DNA of 64,000 nt from Petrolisthes cinctipes (GCA_033782935.1 JAWQEG010000486.1:1240001-1304000); one strand, 5' to 3'; shown: positions 1 to 14,593, counted from the first letter of the stretch. Program-made: numbers and translations. Notes: generated by a model from the sequence alone, not told the origin.

Positions 1-3000
1 ATCGAATTTTCGGGTGTTTAGGTCCAGAATTTGAGATATAAACGGGTACAGAAGATGCATGCACATATCGACTTTTGGGCACCTAAAAGATCGATTTTCA
101 GTATGTTTTTGGCCTGTATTTTGAAAATACTCTAACACGGAGTAGGCATGTACAGATTGCTTCTGGGACCCCTAAATATCGAAGTTTCGGGTGTGTTGGG
201 ACTGAATTTGAGATATCGACTTTTTGGGACTGAATTTGAGATATCGACTGTTTGGCACCTAAAATATCGATTTTTAGCATGTTTTTAGCCTATATTTTGA
301 AAATATTCTAGCACTGAGTAGGCATGTACAGATTGCTACTGGGACCCCAAAATATTGAATTTTCGGGTGTTTTTGAGCCTGAATTTGAGATATAAACGGG
401 TACTGAAGATGCATGCACATATCGACTTTTTGGCCCCTAAAACATGGATTTTGAACATGTTTTGGGCGTGTATTTTGAAAATACTCTAACATGGAGTTGG
501 CATGTACAGATCGCTTCTGGGACCCCAAAATATTGAATTTTCGGGTGTTTTGGCCCTGAATTTTAGATATCGCCTTTACGCACCTAAAATATCGATTTTT
601 AGCATGTTTTGAGCCTATATTTTGAAAATGTTCTAGCACTGAGTAGGCATGTACAGATCGCTTCTGAGACCCCAAAATATCGAATTTTCGGGTGTTTTGA
701 GCCTGAATATGAGATATAAACGAGTACAGAAGATGCATGCACATATTGACTTTGGGCATCTAAAATATCGATTCTCAGCATGTTTTTGGGCATGTATTTT
801 GAAAATACTCTAACACGGAGTAGGCATGTACAGATCGCTTCTGGGACCCCAAAATATCAAATTTTCGGGTATTTTGAGCCTGAATTTGAGATATAAACGG
901 GTACTGAAGATGCATGCACATATCGACTTTTGGGCACCTAAAACATCGATTTTGAGCATGTTATGGGCCTGTATTTTGTAAATACTCTAACACGGAGTAG
1001 GCATGTACAGATCGCTTCTGGGACCCCAAAATATTGAATTTTCGGGTGTTTTGGGCCTGAATTTGAGATATCGCCTTAACGCACCTAAAATATCGATATT
1101 TAACATGTTTTGAGCCTATATTTTGAAAATATTCTAGCACTGAGTAGGCATGTACAGATCGCTTCTGAGACCCCAAAATATCGAATTTTCTGGTGTTTTG
1201 AGCCTGAATTTGAGATATAAACGAGTACAGAAGATGCATGCACATATTGACTATGGGCATCTAAAATATCGATTTTCAGCATGTTTTTCGGCATGTATTT
1301 TGAAAATACTCTAACACGGAGTAGGCATGTACAGATCGCTTCTGGGACCCCAAAATATCGAATTTTCGGGTGTTTTGAGCCTGAATTTGAGATATAAACG
1401 GGTACTGAAGATGCATGCACATATCGACTTATGGGCACCTAAAAGATCGATTTTGAGCATGTTATGGGCCTGTATTTTGAAAATACTCTAACACGGAGTA
1501 GGCATGTACAGATTGCTTCTGGGACCCCTAAATATCGAAGTTTCGGGTGTTTTGGGACTGAATTTGAGATATCGACTTTTTGGCCCCTAAAATATCGATT
1601 TTTAGCATGTTTTTAGCCTATATTTTGAAAATATTTTAGCACTGAGTTGGCATGTACAGATTGCTTCTGGGACCCCAAAATATTGAATTTTCGGGTGTTT
1701 TGAGCCTGTATTTGAGATATAAACGAGTACGGAAGATGCATGCACATATCGACTTTTGGGCACCTAAAATATCGATTTTGAGCATGTTTTGAGCCTGTAT
1801 TTTGAAAACATTCTAGCACTGAGTAGGCATGTACAGATCGCTTCTGGGACCCTTAAATATTGAATTTTCGGGTGTTTTCGGACTGAATTTGAGATATCGC
1901 ATTTACGCACCTAAAATATCGATTTTTAGCATGTTTTGAGCCTATATTTTGAAAATATTCTAATACTGAGTAGGCATGTACAGATCGCTTCTGGGACCCC
2001 TAAATATCGAATTTTCGGGTGTTTAGGGCCAGAATTAGAGATATAAACGGGTACAGAAGATGCATGCACATATCGACTTTTGGGCACCTAAAAGATCGAT
2101 TTTCAGTATGTTTTTGGCCTGTATTTTGAGAATACTCTAACACGGAGTAGGCATCTACAGATCGCTTCTGGGACCCCAAAATATCGAATTTTCGGGGGTT
2201 TTGGGCCTGAATTTGAGATATCGCCTTTACGCACCTAAATTATCGATTTTTAACATGTTTTGAGACTATATTTTGAAAATATTCTAGCACTGAGTAGGCA
2301 TGTACAGATCGCTTCTGGGACCCCTAAATATCGAATTTTCGGGTGTTTTGAGCTTGAATTTGAGATATAAACAAGTACAGAAGATGCATGCACATATCGA
2401 CTTTTGGGCACCTAAAATATCGATTTTCAGCATGTTTTGGGCCTGAATTTTGAAAATACTCTAACACGGAGTAGGCATGTACAGATCGCTTCTGGGACCC
2501 CAAAATATCGAATTTTCGGGTGTTTAGGGCCAGAATTTAAGATATAAATGGGTACAGAAAATGCATGCACATATCGACTTTTGGGCACCTAAAAGATCGA
2601 TTTTCTGTATGTTTTTGGCCTGTATTTTGAAAATACTCTATCACGGAGTAGGCATGTACAGATCGCTTCTGGGACCCCTAAATATCGAATTTTCGGGTGT
2701 TTTGGGACTGAATTTGAGATATTGACTTTTTGGCACCTAAAATATCGATTTTTAGCATGTTTTTAGCCTATATTTTAAAAATATTCTAATACTGAGAAGG
2801 CATGTACAGATCGCTCCTGGGACCCCTAAATATCGAATTTTCGGGTGTTTTGAGCTTGAATTTGAGATATAAACGAGTACAGAAGATGCATTCAAATATC
2901 GACTTTTGGGCACCTAAAATATCGATTTTGAGCATGTTTTGAGCCTATATTTTGAAAACATTCCTGCACTGAGTTGGCATGTACAGATCGCTTCTGGGAC

Positions 3001-3320
3001 CCTTAAATATCGAATTTTCGGGTGTTTTCGGCCTGAATTTGAGATATCGCCTTTACGCACCTAAAATATCGATTTTTTGCATGTTTTGAGCCTTTATTTT
3101 GAAAATATTCTGATACTGAGTAGGCATGTACAGATCGCTTCTGGGACCCCTAAATATCGAATTTTCGGGTGTTTTGAGCTTGAATTTGAAATATAAACGA
3201 GTACAGAAGATGCATGCAAATATCGACTTTTAGGCACCTAAAATATCGATTTTGAGCATGTTTTGAGCCTATATTTTGAAAACATTCTAGCACTGAGTAG
3301 GCATGTACAGATCGCTTCTG
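1..3320 (+). repeat. Left-end block, source or copy of 4,510-7,652
   Basis: This stretch matches 4,510-7,652 in monomer order and rare variants, but at three successive displacements: 4,509 bp at the left, 4,007 bp between about 1.0 and 2.16 kb, and 4,332 bp from about 2.16 to 3.3 kb. The steps correspond to one missing A-A-B trimer (502 bp) and one extra A-B dimer (325 bp) in the right-hand copy. Shared marks include the monomer with a 28-bp internal duplication, the rare GCATCTACAG anchor (2,151 and 6,158) and the GAGAAGGCATG anchor variant (2,800 and 7,132). Confidence 0.75.
146..321 (+). repeat. B monomer with 28-bp internal tandem duplication
   Basis: A type B monomer is lengthened from 148 to 176 bp because GGGACTGAATTTGAGATATC plus CGACTTTTT-type sequence occurs twice in a row, with a 28-bp period, around 206-262. 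This mimics the length of type A but lacks the A spacer. The same structure occurs at 4,655-4,830, 20,406-20,581 and 30,671-30,846, so it arose once and was spread by the large duplications. Confidence 0.88.
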
Positions 3321-4509
3321 GGACCAAAAAATATTGAATTTTCGAGTGTTTTGGGCGAGAATTTGAGATATAAACGGGTACAGAAGATGCATTCACATAT
3401 TGACTTTGGGCATCTAAAATATCGATTTTCAGCATGTTTTGGGCATGTATTTTGAAAATACTCTAACACGGAGTAGGCATGTACAGATCGCTTATGGGAC
3501 TCCAAAATATAGAATTTTCGGGTGTTTTGAGCCTGAATTTGAGATATAAACAGGTACTGAAGATGCATGCACATATCGACTTTTGGGCACCTAAAACATC
3601 GATTTTGAGCATGTTTTGGGCCTGTATTTTGTAAATACTCTAAAACGGAGTAGGCATGTACAGATCGCTTCTGGGACCCCAAAATATCGAATTTTCGGGT
3701 GTTTTGGGCTTTAATTTGAGATATCGCCTTTACGCACCTAAAATATCGATTTTTAGCATGTTTTGAGCCTATATTTTGAAAATATTCTAATACTGAGTAG
3801 GCATGTACAGATCGCTTCTGGGACCCCTAAATATCGAATTTTCGGGTGTTTAGGGCCAGAATTTGAGATATAAACGGGTACAGAAGATGCATGCACATAT
3901 CGACTTTTGGGCACCTAAAAGATCGATTTTCAGTATGTTTTTGGCCTGTATTTTGAAAATACTCTAACACGGAGTAGGCATGTACAGATCGCTTCTGGGA
4001 CCCCTAAATATCGAATTTTCGGGGGTTTTGGGCCTGAATTTGAGATATAACCTTTACGCACCTAAATTATCGATTTTTAGCATGTTTTGAGACTATATTT
4101 TGAAAATATTCTAGCACTGAGTAGGCATGTACAGATCGCTTCTGTGACCCCTAAATATCGAATTTTCGGGTGTTTTGAGCCTGAATTCGAGATATAAACG
4201 AGTACAAAAGATGCATGCACATATCGACTTTTGGGCACCTAAAATATCGATTTTGAGCATGTTTTGAGCCTATATTTTGAAAGCATTCTAACACTGAGTA
4301 GGCATGTACAGATCGCTTCTGGGACCACAAAATATCGAATTTTCGGGTGTTTTGAGCCTGAATTTGAGATATAAACGAGTATAGAAGATGCATACACATA
4401 TTGACTTTCGGCACCAAAAATTTCGATTTTCAGCATGTTTTAGGCCCGAATTTTGAAAATACTCTATCACGGAGTAGGCATGTACAGATCGCTTCTGGGA
4501 CCCCAAAAT
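3321..4509 (+). repeat. Satellite monomers joining the two left-end copies
   Basis: A and B monomers continue without interruption. The right part, about 4,150-4,450, closely matches 14,267-14,550 and 30,167-30,450. It shares the unusual spacer GTATAGAAGATGCATACAC followed by TTTCGGCACCAAAAATTTCG. Nothing besides satellite is seen. Confidence 0.75.
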
Positions 4510-7500
4510 ATCGAATTTTCGGGTGTTTAGGGCCAGAATTTGAGATATAAACGGGTACAGAAGATGCATGCACATATCGACTTTTGGGCACCTAAAAGAT
4601 CGATTTTCAGTATGTTTTTGGCCTGTATTTTGAAAATACTCTAACACGTAGTAGGCATGTACAGATTGCTTCTGGGACCCCTAAATATCGAAGTTTCGGG
4701 TGTTTTGGGACTGAATTTGATATATTGACTTTTTGGGACTGAATTTGAGATATCGACTTTTTGGCACCTAAAATATCGATTTTTAGCATGTTTTTAGCCT
4801 ATATTTTGAAAATATTCTAGCACTGAGTAGGCATGTACAGATTGCTACTGGGACCCCAAAATATTGAATTTTCGGGTGTTTTTGAGCCTGAATTTGAGAT
4901 ATAAACGGGTACTGAAGATGCATGCACATATCGACTTTTTGGCCCTAATACATGGATTTTGAACATGTTTTGGGCGTGTATTTTGAAAATACTCTAACAT
5001 GGAGTTGGCATGTACAGATCGCTTCTGGGACCCCAAAATATTGAATTTTCGGGTGTTTTGGCCCTGAATTTGAGATATCGCATTTACGCACCTAAAATAT
5101 CGATTTTTAGCATGTTTTGAGCCTATATTTTGAAAATATTCTAGCACTGAGTAGGCATGTACAGATCGCTTCTGAGACCCCAAAATATCGAATTTTCGGG
5201 TGTTTTGAGCCTGAATTTGAGATATAAACGTGTACAGAAGATGCATGCACATATTGACTTTGGGCATCTAAAATATCGATTTTCAGCATGTTCTTCGGCA
5301 TGTATTTTGAAAATACTCTAACACGGAGTAGGCATGTACAGATCGCTTCTGGGACTCCAAAATATCGAATTTTCGGGTGTTTTGAGCCTGAATTTGAGAT
5401 ATAAACGGGTACTGAAGATGCATGCACATATCGACTTATGGGCACCTAAAAGATCGATTTTGAGCATGTTATGGGCCTGTATTTTGAAAATACTCTAACA
5501 CCGAGTAGGCATGTACAGATTGCTTCTGGGACCCCTAAATATCGAATTTTCGGGTGTTTTGGGACTGAATTTGAGATATCGACTTTTTGGCCCCTAAAAT
5601 ATCGATTTTTAGCATGTTTTTAGCCTATATTTTGAAAATATTTTAGCATTGAGTTGGCATGTACAGATTGCTTCTGGGACCCCAAAATATTGAATTTTCG
5701 GGTGTTTTGAGCCTGAATTTGAGATATAAACGAGTACGGAAGATGCATGCACATATCGACTTTTGGGCACCTAAAATATCGATTTTGAGCATATTTTGAG
5801 CCAGTATTTTGAAAACATTCTAGCACTGAGTAGGCATGTACAGATCGCTTCTGGGACCCTAAAATATTGAATTTTCGGGTGTTTTCGGACTGAATTTGAG
5901 ATATCGCATTTACGCACCTAAAATATCGATTTTTAGCATGTTTTGAGCCTATATTTTGAAAATATTCTAATACTGAGTAGGCATGTACAGATCGCTTCTG
6001 GGACCCCTAAATATCGAATTTTCGGGTGTTTAGGGCCAGAATTAGAGATATAAACGGGTACAGAAGATTCATGCACATATCGACTTTTGGGCACCTAAAA
6101 GATCGATTTTCAGTATGTTTTTGGCCTGTATTTTGAGAATACTCTAACACGGAGTAGGCATCTACAGATCGCTTCTGGGACCCCTAAATATCGAATTTTC
6201 GGGTGTTTTGTGCCTTAATTTGAGATATCGACTTTTTGGCACCTAAAATATCGATTTTTAGCATGTTTTTATCCTATATTTTGAAAATATTCTAGCACTG
6301 AGTAGGCATGTACAGATTGCTTCTGGGACCCCAAAATATTGAATTTTCGGGTGTTTAGGGCCAGAATTTGAGATATAAACGGGTACAGAAGATGCATGCA
6401 CATATTGACTTTTGGGTACCTAAAACATCGATTTTGAGCATGTTTTGGGCCTTTATTTTGTAAATACTCTAACACGGAGTAGGCATGTACAGATCGCTTC
6501 TGGGACCCCAAAATATCGAATTTTCGGGGGTTTTGGGCCTGAATTTGAGATATCGCCTTTACGCACCTAAATTATCGATTTTTAGCATGTTTTGAGACTA
6601 TATTTTGAAAATATTCTAGCACTGAGTAGGCATGTACAGATCGCTTCTGGGACACCTAAATATCGAATTTTCGGGTGTTTTGAGCTTGAATTTGAGATAT
6701 AAACGAGTACAGAAGATGCATGCACATATCGACTTTTGGGCACCTAAAATATCGATTTTCAGCATGTTTTGGGCCTGAATTTTGAAAATACTCTAACACG
6801 GAGTAGGCATGTACAGATTGCTTCTGGGACCCCAAAATATCGAATTTTCGGGTGTTTAGGGCCAGAATTTAAGATATAAATGGGGACAGAAAATGCATGC
6901 ACATATCGACTTTTGGGCACCTAAAAGATCGATTTTCAGTATGTTTTTGGCCTGTATTTTGAAAATACTCTAACACGGAGTAGGCATGTACAGATCGCTT
7001 CTGGGACCCCTAAATATCTAATTTTCGGGTGTTTTGGGACTGAATTTGAGATATTGACTTTTTGGCACCTAAAATATCGATTTTTAGCATGTTTTTAGCC
7101 TATATTTTAAAAATATTCTAATACTGAGAAGGCATGTACAGATCGCTCCTGGGACCCCTAAATATCGAATTTTCGGGTGTTTTGAGCTTGAATTTGAGAT
7201 ATAAACGAGTACAGAAGATGCATGCACATATCGACTTTTGGGCACCTAAAATATCGATTTTGAGCATGTTTTGAGCCTATATTTTGAAAACATTCTAGCA
7301 CTGAGTTGGCATGTACAGATCGCTTCTGGGACCCTTAAATATCGAATTTTCGGGTGTTTTCGGCCTGAATTTGAGATATCGCCTTTACGCACCTAAAATA
7401 TCGATTTTTTGCATGTTTTGAGCCTTTATTTTGAAAATATTCTGATACTGAGTAGGCATGTACAGATCGCTTCTGGGACCCCTAAATATCGAATTTTCGG

Positions 7501-7652
7501 GTGTTTTGAGCTTGAATTTGAGATATAAACGAGTACAGAAGATGCATGCACATATCGACTTTTGGGCACCTAAAATATCGATTTTGAGCATGTTTTGAGC
7601 CTATATTTTGAAAACATTCTAGCACTGAGTAGGCATGTACAGATCGCTTCTG
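4510..7652 (+). repeat. Second copy of the left-end block
   Basis: This segment corresponds to 1-3,320 with whole-monomer differences. It lacks one trimer relative to 500-1,100 of the first copy and gains one dimer near 6.2-6.5 kb. Equivalent positions include 98/4,607, 1,100/5,107, 1,974/5,981 and 2,977/7,309. Its right part overlaps the 1,652-bp tandem pair, so the additional dimer may mark where the two events met. Confidence 0.72.
4655..4830 (+). repeat. B monomer with 28-bp internal duplication, second locus
   Basis: This has the same 28-bp internal duplication as 146-321, here with GATATATTGACTTTTTGGGAC at its first junction. The 176-bp length comes from the duplicated segment and not from an A spacer. 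Confidence 0.85.
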
Positions 7653-7886
7653 GGACCCAAAAATATTGAATTTTCGGGTGTTTAGGGCCAGAATTTGAGA
7701 TATAAACTTGTACAGAAAATGCATGCACATATCGACTTTTGGGCACCTAAAAGATCGATTTTCAGTATGTTTTTGGCCTGTATTTTGAAAATACTCTAAC
7801 ACGGAGTAGGCATGTACAGATCGCTTCTGGGACCCCTAAATATCGAAGTTTCTGGTGTTTTGGGACTGAATTTGAGATATTGACTT
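6235..7886 (+). repeat. 1,652-bp tandem duplication, copy 1
   Basis: The array repeats itself with a displacement of 1,652 bp from about 6.24 kb onward. Anchors at 6,306/7,958 and monomer features at 7,385/9,037 correspond. Differences are scattered single bases only, for example GGGGACAGAAAA at about 6.88 kb against GGGTACAGAAAA at about 8.53 kb, and GAGACTATATTT near 6.59 kb against GATACTATATTT near 8.25 kb. The unit holds about ten monomers. Confidence 0.88.
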
Positions 7887-9538
7887 TTTGGCACCTAAAA
7901 TATCGATTTTTAGCATGTTTTTATCCTATATTTTGAAAATATTCTAGCACTGAGTAGGCATGTACAGATTGCTTCTGGGACCCCAAAATATTGAATTTTC
8001 GGGTGTTTAGGGCCAGAATTTGAGATATAAACGGGTACAGAAGATGCATGCACATATTGACTTTTGGGTACCTAAAACATCGATTTTGAGCATGTTTTGG
8101 GCCTTTATTTTGTAAATACTCTAACACGGAGTAGGCATGTACAGATCGCTTCTGGGACCCCAAAATATCGAATTTTCGGGGGTTTTGGGCCTGAATTTGA
8201 GATATCGCCTTTACGCACCTAAATTATCGATTTTTAGCATGTTTTGATACTATATTTTGAAAATATTCTAGCACTGAGTAGGCATGTACAGATCGCTTCT
8301 GGGACACCTAAATATCGAATTTTCGGGTGTTTTGAGCTTGAATTTGAGATATAAACGAGTACAGAAGATGCATGCACATATCGACTTTTGGGCACCTAAA
8401 ATATCGATTTTCAGCATGTTTTGGGCCTGAATTTTGAAAATACTCTAACACGGAGTAGGCATGTACAGATTGCTTCTGGGACCCCAAAATATCGAATTTT
8501 CGGGTGTTTAGGGCCAGAATTTAAGATATAAATGGGTACAGAAAATGCATGCACATATCGACTTTTGGGCACCTAAAAGATCGATTTTCAGTATGTTTTT
8601 GGCCTGTATTTTGAAAATACTCTAACACGGAGTAGGCATGTACAGATCGCTTCTGGGACCCCTAAATATCTAATTTTCGGGTGTTTTGGGACTGAATTTG
8701 AGATATTGACTTTTTGGCACCTAAAATATCGATTTTTAGCATGTTTTTAGCCTATATTTTAAAAATATTCTAATACTGAGAAGGCATGTACAGATCGCTC
8801 CTGGGACCCCTAAATATCGAATTTTCGGGTGTTTTGAGCTTGAATTTGAGATATAAACGAGTACAGAAGATGCATGCACATATCGACTTTTGGGCACCTA
8901 AAATATCGATTTTGAGCATGTTTTGAGCCTATATTTTGAAAACATTCTAGCACTGAGTTGGCACGTACAGATCGCTTCTGGGACCCTTAAATATCGAATT
9001 TTCGGGTGTTTTCGGCCTGAATTTGAGATATCACCTTTACGCACCTAAAATATCGATTTTTTGCATGTTTTGAGCCTTTATTTTGAAAATATTCTGATAC
9101 TGAGTAGGCATGTACAGATCGCTTCTGGGACCCCTAAATATCGAATTTTCGGGTGTTTTGAGCTTGAATTTGAGATATAAACGAGTACAGAAGATGCATG
9201 CACATATCGACTTTTGGGCACCTAAAATATCGATTTTGAGCATGTTTTGAGCCTATATTTTGAAAACATTCTAGCACTGAGTAGGCATGTACAGATCGCT
9301 TCTGGGACCCAAAAATATTGAATTTTCGGGTGTTTAGGGCCAGAATTTGAGATATAAACTTGTACAGAAAATGCATGCACATATCGACTTTTGGGCACCT
9401 AAAAGATCGATTTTCAGTATGTTTTTGGCCTGTATTTTGAAAATACTCTAACACGGAGTAGGCATGTACAGATCGCTTCTGGGACCCCTAAATATCGAAG
9501 TTTCTGGTGTTTTGGGACTGAATTTGAGATATTGACTT
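7887..9538 (+). repeat. 1,652-bp tandem duplication, copy 2
   Basis: This is the immediate right-hand copy of 6,235-7,886. Similarity at this displacement ends near 9.57 kb, where copy 1 continues as CATGTTTTTATCC and this side as CATGTTTTTAGCC. The few differences between copies point to a recent duplication. Confidence 0.88.
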
Positions 9539-12500
9539 TTTGGCACCTAAAATATCGATTTTTAGCATGTTTTTAGCCTATATTTTGAAAATATTCTAAT
9601 ACTGAGTAGGCATGTACGGATCGCTCATGGGACCCAAAAATATTGAATTTTCGGGTGTTTAGGGCCAGAATTTGAGATATAAACGGGTACAGAAAATGCA
9701 TGCACATATCGACTTTTGGGCACCTAAAAGATCGATTTTCAGTATGTTTTTGGCCTGTATTTTGAAAATACTCTAACACGGAGTAGGCATCTACAGATCG
9801 CTTCTGGGACCCCTAAATATCGAATTTTCGTGTGTTTTGGGCCTTAATTTGAGATATCGACTTTTTGGCACCTAAAATATCGAGTTTTAGCATGTTTTTA
9901 TCCTATATTTTGAAAATATTCTAGCACTGAGTAGGCATGTACAGATTGCTTCTGGGACCCCAAAATATTGAATTTTCGGGTGTTTAGGGCCAGAATTTGA
10001 GATATAAACGGGTACAGAAGATGCATGCACATATTGACTTTTTGGCACCTAAAATATCGATTTTCAGCATGTTTTGGGCCTGAATTTTGAAAATACTCTA
10101 ACACGGAGTAGGCATGTACAGATTGCTTCTGGGACCCCAAAATATCGAATTTTCGGGTGTTTATGGCCAGAATTTAAGATATAAATGGGTACAGAAGATG
10201 CATGCACATATTGACTTTGGGCATCTAAAATATCGATTCTCAGCATGTTTTTGGGCATGTATTTTGAAAATACTCTAACACGGAGTAGGCATGTACAGAT
10301 CGCTTCTGGGACCCCAAAATATCGAATTTTCGGGTGTTTTGGGCCTGAATTTGAGATATCGCCTTTACGCACCTAAAATATCGATATTTAGCATGTTTTG
10401 AGCCTATATTTTGAAAATATTCTAGCACTGAGTAGGCATGTACAGATCGCTTCTGAGACCCCAAAATATCGAATTTTCTGGTGTTTTGAGCCTGAATTTG
10501 AGATATAAACGAGTACAGAAGATGCATGCACATATTGACTTTGGGCATCTAAAATATCGATTTTCAGCATGTTTTTCGGCATGTATTTTGAAAATACTCT
10601 AACACGGAGTAGGCATGTACAGATCGCTTCTGGGACCCCAAAATATCGAATTTTCGGGTGTTTTGAGCCTGAATTTGAGATATAAACGGGTACTGAAGAT
10701 GCATGCACATATCGACTTATGGGCACCTAAAAGATCTATTTTGAGCATGTTATGGGCCTGTATTTTGAAAATACTCTAACACCGAGTAGGCATGTACAGA
10801 TTGCTTCTGGGACCCCTAAATATCGAATTTTCGGGTGTTTAGGCCAGAATTAGAGATATAAACGGGTACAGAAGATTCATGCACATATCGACTTTTGGGC
10901 ACCTAAAAGATCGATTTTCAGTATGTTTTTGGCCTGTATTTTGAGAATACTCTAACACGGAGTAGGCATCTACAGATCGCTTCTGGGACCCCTAAATATC
11001 GAATTTTCGGGTGTTTTTGGCCTTAATTTGAGATATCGACTTTTTGGCACCTAAAATATCGATTTTTAGCATGTTTTTATCCTATATTTTGAAAATATTC
11101 TAGCACTGAGTAGGCATGTACAGATTGCTTCTGGGACCCCAAAATATTGAATTTTCGGGTGTTTAGGGCCAGAATTTGAGATATAAACGGGTACAGAAGA
11201 TGCATGCACATATTGACTTTTGGGTACCTAAAACATCGATTTTGAGCATGTTTTGGGCCTTTATTTTGTAAATACTCTAACACGGAGAAGGCATGTACAG
11301 ATCGCTTCTGGGACCCCAAAATATCGAATTTTCGGGGGTTTTGGGCCTGAATTTGAGATATCGCCTTTACGCACCTAAATTATCGATTTTTAGCATGTTT
11401 TGAGACTATATTTTGAAAATATTCTAGCACTGAGTAGGCATGTACAGATCGCTTCTGGGACACCTAAATATCGAATTTTCGGGTGTTTTGAGCTTGAATT
11501 TGAGATATAAACGAGTACAGAAGATGCATGCACATATCGACTTTTGGGCACCTAAAATATCGATTTTCAGCATGTTTTGGGCCTGAATTTTGAAAATACT
11601 CTAACACGGAGTAGGCATGTACAGATTGCTTCTGGGACCCCAAAATATCGAATTTTCGGGTGTTTAGGGCCAGAATTTAAGATATAAATGGGTACAGAAA
11701 ATGCATGCACATATCGACTTTTGGGCACCTAAAAGATCGATTTTCAGTATGTTTTTGGCCTGTATTTTGAAAATACTCTAACACGGAGTAGGCATGTACA
11801 GATCGCTTCTGGGACCCCTAAATATCGAATTTTCGGGTGTTTTGGGACTGAATTTGAGATATTGACTTTTTGGCACCTAAAATATCGATTTTTAGCATGT
11901 TTTTAGCCTATATTTTAAAAATATTCTAATACTGAGAAGGCATGTACAGATCGCTCCTGGGACCCCTAAATATCGAATTTTCGGGTGTTTTGAGCTTGAA
12001 TTTGAGATATAAACGAGTACAGAAGATGCATGCACATATCGACTTTTGGGCACCTAAAATATCGATTTTGAGCATGTTTTGAGCCTATATTTTGAAAACA
12101 TTCTAGCACTGAGTTGGCATGTACAGATCGCTTCTGGTACCCTTAAATATCGAATTTTCGGGTGTTTTCGGCCTGAATTTGAGATATCGCCTTTACGCAC
12201 CTAAAATATCGATTTTTTGCATGTTTTGAGCCTTTATTTTGAAAATATTCTGATACTGAGTAGGCATGTACAGATCGCTTCTGGGACCCCTAAATATCGA
12301 ATTTTCGGGTGTTTTGAGCTTGAATTTGAGATATAAACGAGTACAGAAGATGCATGCACATATCGACTTTTGGGCACCTAAAATATCGATTTTGAGCATG
12401 TTTTGAGCCTATATTTTGAAAACATTCTAGCACTGAGTAGGCATGTACAGATCGCTTCTGGGACCCAAAAATATTGAATTTTCGGGTGTTTAGGGCCAGA

Positions 12501-14593
12501 ATTTGAGATATAAACGGGTACAGAAAATGCATGCACATATCGACTTTTGGGCACCTAAAAGATCGATTTTCAGTATGTTTTTGGCCTGTATTTTGAAAAT
12601 ACTCTAACACGGAGTAGGCATGTACAGATCGCTTCTGGGACCCCTTAATATCGAAGTTTCGGGTGTTTTGGGACTGAATTTGAGATATTGACTTTTTGGC
12701 ACCTAAAATATCGATTTTTAGCATGTTTTTAGCCTATATTTTGAAAATATTCTAATACTGAGTAGGCATGTACAGATCGCTCCTGGGACCCAAAAATATT
12801 GAATTTTCGGGTGTTTAGTGCCAGAATTTGAGATATAAACGGGTACATAAAATGCATGCACATATCGACTTTTGGGCACCTAAAAGATCGATTTTCAGTA
12901 TGTTTTTGGCCTGTATTTTGAAAATACTCTAACACGGAGTAGGCATCTACAGATCGCTTCTGGGACCCCTAAATATCGAATTTTCGTGTGTTTTGGGCCT
13001 TAATTTGAGAAATCGACTTTTTGGCACCTAAAATATCGATTTTTAGCATGTTTTTATCCTATATTTTGAAAATATTCTAGCACTGAGTAGGCTTGTACAG
13101 ATTGCTTCTGGGACCCCAAAATATTGAATTTTCGGGTGTTTAGGGCCAGAATTTGAGATATAAACGGGTACAGAAGATGCATGCACATATTGACTTTTGG
13201 GTACCTAAAACATCGATTTTGAGCATGTTTTGGGCCTTTATTTTGTAAATACTCTAACACGGAGTAGGCATGTACAGATCGCTTCTGGGACCCCAAAATA
13301 ACGAATTTTCGGGTGTTTTGGGCCTGAATTTGAGATATCGCCTTTACGCACCTAAATTATCGATTTTTAGCATGTTTTCAGACTATATTTTGAAAATATT
13401 CTAGCACTGAGTAGGCATGTACAGATCGCTTCTGGGACCCCTAAATATCGAATTTTCGGGTGTTTTGAGCTTGAATTTGAGATATAAACGAGAACAGAAG
13501 ATGCATGCACATATCGACTTTTGGGCACCTAAAATATCGATTTTCAGCATGTTTTGGGCCTGAATTTTGAAAATACTCTAACACGGAGTAGGCATGTACA
13601 GATCGCTTCTGGGACCCCTAGATATCGAATTTTCGGGTGTTTTGGGACTGAATTTGAGATATTGACTTTTTGGCACCTAAAATATCGATTTTTAGCATGT
13701 TTTTAGCCTATATTTTAAAAATATTCTAATACTGAGAAGGCATGTACAGATCGCTCCTGAGACCCCTAAATATCGAATTTTCGGGTGTTTTGAGCTTGAA
13801 TTTGAGATATAAACGAGTACAGAAGATGCAAGCACATATCGACTTTTGGGCACCTAAAATATCGATTTTGAGCATGTTTTGAGCCTATATTTTGAAAACA
13901 TTCTAGTACTGAGTAGGCATGTACAGATCGCTTCTGGGACCCAAAAATATTGAATTTTCGGGTGTTTAGGGCCAGAATTTGAGATATAAACGGGTACAGA
14001 AAATGCATGCACATATCGACTTTTGGGCACCTAAAAGATCGATTTTCAGTATGTTTTTGGCCTGTATTTTGAAAATACTCTAACACGGAGTAGGCATGTA
14101 CAGATCGCTTCTGGGACCCCAAAATATCGAATTTTCGGGGGTTTTGGGCCTGAATTTCAGATATCGCCTTTACGCACCTAAATTATCGATTTTTAGCATG
14201 TTTTGAGACTATATTTTGAAAATATTCTAGCACTGAGTAGGCATGTACAGATCGCTTCTGGGACCCCTAAATATCGAATTTTCGGGTGTTTTGAGCCTGA
14301 ATTCGAGATATAAACGAGTACAAAAGATGCATGCACATATCGACTTTTGGGCACCTAAAATATCGATTTTGAGCATGTTTTGAGCCTATATTTTGAAAAC
14401 ATTCTAGCACTGAGTAGGCATGTACAGATCGCTTCTGGGACCCCAAAATATCGAATTTTCGGGTGTTTTGAGCCTGAATTTGAGATATAAACGAGTATAG
14501 AAGATGCATACACATATTGACTTTCGGCACCAAAAATTTCGATTTTCAGCATGTTTTAGGCCCGAATTTTGAAAATACTCTATCACGGAGTAG
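8459..14593 (+). repeat. 6,135-bp tandem duplication, copy 1
   Basis: From the anchor at 8,459 the sequence is repeated from 14,594 with the same monomer order. Matching landmarks are 9,037/15,172, 9,573/15,708, 10,388/16,523, 12,193/18,329 and 13,054/19,190, a displacement of 6,135-6,136 bp. The 1-bp step comes from a missing G near 10.85 kb (TTTAGGCCAG here, TTTAGGGCCAG at about 16.98 kb). This copy retains a 501-bp trimer at about 13.9-14.4 kb that the right copy lacks. Confidence 0.87.
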
